Translations under genes and position numbers: made by a program
Assembly: GCF_024868665.1 (NCBI RefSeq)
Contig: NC_079898.1
Coordinates: 22,083,245 to 22,147,244, forward strand
Length of the DNA stretch: 64,000 nt
Direction: 5' to 3'
Source of the DNA: Triplophysa rosa
Lineage: Eukaryota; Chordata; Actinopteri; Cypriniformes; Nemacheilidae
Notes under the pieces: generated by a model
Databases searched by the model: none
Told to the model about the DNA's origin: nothing
What the model saw: only the letters and a program-made list of their open reading frames with translations
Shown here: positions 59,203-64,000 of the stretch, in pieces
Numbering within the stretch: position 1 is the stretch's first letter
Layout of the letters: the number at the start of each line of letters is the position of its first letter

Positions 59203-59419
59203 AAAGGTCTTTGCACGACAGTCCGAAATTTTCGTATGCGCTTTTTCGTATTTGGCGCTCGTTTGTACAGTGTCTCTGAATGGTCAAAACGCCTCTCAAA
59301 ATGCTTGCTACGGATGCGAAAAATGCAGAAAATCGAACCCAGGCCGATTTTTTTCAAATGAGCGGCAAATACGAAAAAACGCACACAGAAATTTTGGACC
59401 GTATGTGCAAAAACCTTTA
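59203..59419. mobile_element. foldback MITE (AAAGGTCTTTGCAC family), copy 1
   Basis: Left aaaggtctttgcacgacagt ccgaaattttcgtatgcg, right gcacacagaaattttggacc gtatgtgcaaaaaccttt. Inverted arms of about 35 bp. Confidence 0.75.
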
Positions 59420-60597
59420 GTCTATAAAAAGTATAAATCCAAGGCCCAAACTATACCAAAGACCCAATACCAAACCCCCAGGTATCCATTTTACAATCAA
59501 AGTGTGCATTATTTCTGGGCTATTTTTAAATAGTTGGTCTGTGTACACATGCAGATTGATGCATCCAATTTTTTTACCTCATCATCTTGTTCCGTAGTAA
59601 AACCGTGTTTTTAAGTTAAGCCTCAGCTGAATTTCTCTGAGATGGTTGGGAAATCCCTTATTAATTACGCATGAGTCAGGGGGAGGATTAAATGCCTTAT
59701 TTTGTCAACTTTTTATTTCTAAATGTAATTAATTATGCTAAATTAAAACTTCGGATTGACAGCCCTATAAACCAGCTAAAATGCCTGCTGTACCAAGCAA
59801 CAGCTTTAAAACCGCATTTACAAAACACAGACACACTGTTCAGACATTTAATAGAAGCATTAGCAATGTGAATTATATCTGTTTGAGGCACAAAGAGAAT
59901 GTCATACTCTCTGACTGAACACGGTCCCCTCTTAACCCCCGAAAGAGAACAGAGTATTAAACTGTGCCAGTTTGCAAGATAGCATGGAACATTACAGCGT
60001 TCTGAGCTATTAAGCTTACGGAGTGTCACCCAAAGGTTAATTGCGGTGACCTGCATGAGAACTTTCTTTGTGGATCACTTAAAATGTGTCTCTCAATAGG
60101 GTTTGTACCCAGCACTCAAAATTGCCGGTCTCAATCTTGTTTCATGGATTGAATGCAGCGGAATTAACCGCGTGAGGTATTTTGTCCGGAGTGGAATGGC
60201 ATTTCTAGAACTTTATACTGGTCAATGCACACGCAATAAGAAATGCAATTACCTGAGCTTGTTTTGTTGTTATGGAGATGTACTTTCTAACCACACTGCT
60301 TCCCTAAGAGCTCTCTCTCTCTTTATTGCAATATTGAGCTAGAAACCAAGCAACATAAGTGATTTTGGGCAGCAAACGTGAATCTAGGGGCTACCTGCAC
60401 ACCTGAATTATTTATGAGCTTTGAAGTAGTTGTTTTAATAGCCTTGCAATTCATTAAAGCACATTCAACATTATGCTTTGTACATTGAATTAAATCAATG
60501 GAGTTTCAAGGTTATTTTTAGGTGAAATTGACAGTATGTGTGTAGTTTGATTGATGGTTAATAACAAAATACTGTATTTCATTTCTTGTCTCATAAT

Positions 60598-60869
60598 GGT
60601 CTTTGCACATACAGTCCGAAATTTTCGTATGCGTTTTTTCGTATTTGGCTCTCGTTTGTACGGTGTCTCTGAATTGTTATAAGAGGCCACTCAAAATGCT
60701 TGCTACGGATGCGAAAACGCAGAAAATCGAACCCGGTCCGAATTTTTTTATGACGGACGAAAATATCGGAGGCGGTGTGTAAATGTGATTGACACAACGT
60801 GAGGTCATATTTATTTTTTAACGTGCGGAAATTTCGGACGCAAATTTCGGACTCAATGTGCAATGGGCT
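60598..60869. mobile_element. foldback MITE (GGTCTTTGCACA family), copy 2
   Basis: Left ggtctttgcacatacagtcc gaaattttcgtatgcg, right cgcaaatttcggactcaatg tgcaatgggct. Same family as 59203-59419, with a longer centre. Confidence 0.75.
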
Positions 60870-62407
60870 TAACTCTTTAGCGCATCAATATGGAAACAGA
60901 AGATAAAGCGCAATTAAATTTAAAATGCAATATTACGCAAACGTAACACCCGCTGGATATCCCAACTGCACATGGGCTACTCAACTGCGGTAGTTTTACT
61001 CTATTAACCTCGACTTTAATGTTCTCAGGCGTGTCAGACGAAGTTAAAGTGGGTCTTGAGCTTGTAACCTACCAATTATCGAGTAATATTATCCAGTTCT
61101 GCAGCTGCTGGCCAGCGTGTTGGAAAAGCCCAGAACAGCTGTAATGCTGCTATGAGAGTTCACAACACTGGACCTTAAAATCCCTCTTAATGTGTCAATA
61201 TGGGATTGTCCACAAACATGGCCATCTGCTGTATTCTCTTCGGGGGCATGCTGTACCGCCCGTTTCACCAGAAGAGAAGTTTTGAGCGCTATGACTCGGG
61301 TGCGAGTATGTTAACGGAGACTTGTCAACAGTCTCTTGTTGTAAGATAGATGCCACGCTTCTTAGTGAGCTTGAAAAATCATTAGTCTGTGCCTGAGTTT
61401 CTCTTTAGTCCCTTCACGGACATTAAGTGGGTCCACTTAAATGCTCTGTCTGGTTTGGATGCATGTGATTAAAATCGTGATCCAATCAGCTGTGAGCTCA
61501 AAGTATTATTGATGACTTCAACCGTAAAATGGGTGAATAGCTATGTATCCAGATGTATAATTTGAACAGAAATCCAGAATATAAAAGTGTGACTGAAAAT
61601 GTTCATATTTCATAACAAGCAGGACATCATGAACTCCTCTTTGGAGGATAAGGAAAAATGCAGAAAAACATTCTGGTCAGTGTCATTGAAACATGTACCA
61701 GGTGGTAAATGTAGCCTGATGTATCTCTGCAGATGTTATAAAAGATCTTGGAACAGCTTTAGGAGTGCAACCCATGTGAACTGTATCACCCCGTAGGATT
61801 ATTCAAAATCTCAATCATCTTTTAAATGTACGAGATGCTAATAATATTTCAACATTTTTTATTGCAATATGCAGATTTAGCATGATTTAGCATGTTCACA
61901 TGTTTAGTCTCTTAACTGTGTGTACATGTTAATATATTACCGGGACATATCAAAGTTGAAGTGTTGTAGCTTTCTAATATCTTTATTGTTGTGTAAAGAT
62001 TAATTATCCTTTAAGAGTGCAGTAGGCAGTAAATGTAAATACGTGAAAATATGAGTTATGGCTGAATAGTTTATTTCTTTTGCAGATATGACACTGTGGA
62101 GAAAATTAGCCCATTAACCTCAATTGAATTTCATAGGAATAATTTGCAAAAATATAATTCAGTCAGTCTTTTTTTTCATTTAAAATTATTCTAAATCATT
62201 TAAAGAAGAGTCCAAACATCCTGAAAACTTTCAGACTATCTTCAGACAAGTATTTTTTTCTTGTTTTAAGAATATGAACCACTATTTTTAGTTTCATGCT
62301 TAAATCAAGAAAAACTAATTTGGTTAAGGAAAAACTTAATGTAAGGTATTCTCTGAAAGCAAGATATAGCAAGTTTTTTAATGGTCTTACTGTAAGCTGT
62401 TTTGCTT

Positions 62408-63004
62408 AAAATCACCATGAAATCAAAGAGGAAGTGTTTTACACAGTGTTGCAGTGATTATTATAAATGATTTAGCCGTTTCACACCATTATAATTTTTT
62501 TTATTCATTTGCACTTGTAATCTTTAATCAAAAACATTAAGCTCCCTTTCCACTCTCAACAACAACTCTTCACCACATGACGTAAATAACAAAAAAGGGG
62601 TAGGACTATACTGAAAAGCTTAGTTTTACTATAGTAAAATGCTTATCAATGTGGGTAATTTTCTTTTTAAAATGCATGTACCCTCAAAATCTTCAGTTAA
62701 AATCTGAAAATGCACTTCCCCCCTGAAATGACTATCCATCTCAAATGACATAAATCAGATGGCTTGGGCGGAGCATCCGTTAACTCCTCCCTTCAACTGT
62801 CAGTCTGCTGCCAGTTTCGTTTCAAAATCAATGCAAAAGCTGTTTTTACAACTGTAAAATTGATTTGATTACATCAAATCAATTCGCAGTGAAAAACGCA
62901 AGCCACGCCCACTAATTTTCTCCTTTGAAATTCCTTTTCACTCGGAAATGTGTCAGGATACAGAAGTAAAAACGATCGCAACTTCCGGTTCACATGGGCT
63001 TTAA
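62408..63004. mobile_element. composite of GTCACCATGAAA-family repeat, longest copy
   Basis: Begins aaaatcaccatgaaatcaaa and ends acttccggttcacatgggct. The left half matches 8232-8400 and 46200-46400. The right half matches the flanks of the MITE at 51474-52056 and gives its empty site (ccatctcaaatgacat). Confidence 0.65.
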
Positions 63005-63735
63005 AGCCCCACTGCAATGCCTTGGAACACGTATTATTATTTGATGCGTTGACGTAATTTCAACTAAAAAATGCAGAGAGCACGAGACATGTCAGGTGAC
63101 CCAGCCCCCTTTTAAATAACCAATACCGTTTCGTTTACGGCACACAGTCAGCCTGGCAAAGCTGCATTTAACAGCATAATAATAGCCACTGTGGTGTAAA
63201 AGTCTTTTGAAAAGAAAATGAAGATATCAGTGATGTGTCATTTGAAGCTTGTTATTTATGTTGGTGAGTGACACTGGCGTTTGTGTTCTCCTTTACTCAT
63301 CAAGGCTGCGATGTCCGATCTCTTCCATATAGCTTTAACATACAACATTCTGTGTAGACTTGAAGCGGGTCAGATACGTTTTGTTTTGATCGTGCAAATG
63401 ATCAGCTCTGTGCTATCATGTCTCTCTGTGCTATCATATCGTGACACTAACGCGAAATTAAGACTTTGATGTTAATGGTTACACTGTGTGGATCACCCCT
63501 GTCTCCCATCTAGTGCATCATGCGTCATTCACCATGTAGGACATATTAAACGTGCGAACAAGTGGCTGATTTGAGGCGCCGCTTCCGCAGCACTCATATT
63601 TAGGGGGCGGGACTCTTCGGATTCTAAAGCGGATTTAATTGATGAGAGGCTGAAGTGTAGAGTGATTTCATGGAATTTCTAGTGCCAGACTGTCAGTTTA
63701 CTGACGTCCTTAAGGCTAACTTATTTTTAATAAAA
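63005..63735. repeat. possible dispersed repeat
   Basis: cccccttttaaataaccaat accgtttcgttta resembles ccccttttcaaacagccaat agcgtttagttta at 11590-11625. Boundaries uncertain. Confidence 0.3.
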
Positions 63736-64000
63736 ACTTTCATTTTGGTTTCACTGAGGCTTTAATGTCATACAAACATGGTTTTTCATGTAGCAAAGTG
63801 AGACATTTGTTATGTGGTGTGTAGTGAAAAGTCCTTTACACAATATACATGAGTGCTAAAATGTTCTTTAATGTGTCTCGTGAGTGTGCCGTGTAAGAAA
63901 GCTTGTTGACATTGTGTAGAAGCTGACATCATTATTGTAGCAATCAAAGTAGAGACACCAAATAAGTATTTTTTTAACAAACACAGCCAATTTCCCCTCT

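Larger units (their letters stand above)
54512..64000. other. col19a1 intron (partial, at least 9.5 kb)
   Basis: No further Gly-X-Y exon could be recognised. Contains a MITE at 55346, a hAT element at 56365, repeats at 58055, 59203, 60598 and 62408, and a probable repeat from 63005. The blocks 57570-58050, 58420-59200 and 60870-62400 have no supported feature. Confidence 0.55.

Noticed and set aside
60094..60180. GLYPALKIAGLNL frame after an acceptor-like tag
   Set aside because: Gly spacing is not triplet and no donor follows.

Overview
This window is nuclear DNA from a teleost fish, most likely a cyprinid. The genes are split by GT-AG introns. The non-coding DNA is AT-rich and crowded with short foldback transposons (MITEs) of types common in carp- and zebrafish-like genomes. 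There are no operons, CRISPR arrays or prokaryotic signals. Almost all short open frames in the window are chance frames in introns or repeats.

Layout. (1) Positions 1-28198, minus strand: the 5' third of lmbrd1 (lysosomal cobalamin export, nine-pass LMBR1-family membrane protein). Six coding exons could be placed exactly: 28130-28198, 25791-25967, 21136-21199, 5765-5862, 4012-4079 and 542-633. They join without a phase error and give the first 189 residues; the rest of the gene lies off the left edge. (2) Positions 28306-29895, plus strand: a complete prmt3 (ribosomal-protein arginine methyltransferase 3) in one uninterrupted exon, starting only 107 bp from the lmbrd1 ATG, so the two genes share a divergent promoter. 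The lack of introns, an AATAAA followed 14 nt later by an A-run, and the intact catalytic motifs suggest a functional retrogene. (3) Positions 29896-41381: intergenic. It holds several MITEs and, at 36387-38518, a gag-only LTR element with a 5-bp target duplication and coding minisatellites. (4) Positions 41382-54511, plus strand: the 5' part of col19a1 (collagen XIX alpha-1 chain). It has the signal-peptide exon, the TSPN/laminin-G-like N-terminal domain on several exons, and the first collagenous exon. From 54512 to the end is one long intron with MITEs and a 1.2-kb hAT element; no further collagen exon was recognised.

The lmbrd1 (minus) / col19a1 (plus) order matches the conserved vertebrate block known from human 6q13 (LMBRD1-COL19A1-COL9A1); prmt3 appears to be the intruder. 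The three proteins have no common pathway: lysosomal vitamin B12 export, cytosolic methylation of ribosomal protein S2, and basement-membrane-zone collagen. Their neighbourhood reflects ancient synteny plus one insertion.

The repeats are informative. Target-site duplications can be read directly for two hAT-type elements (8 bp), one Mutator-like MITE (9 bp), and a TTAA-type MITE whose empty site survives in a paralogous repeat in the same window. I found no convincing new protein system. The most interesting objects are the prmt3 retrogene in a shared promoter and the gag-only LTR element.
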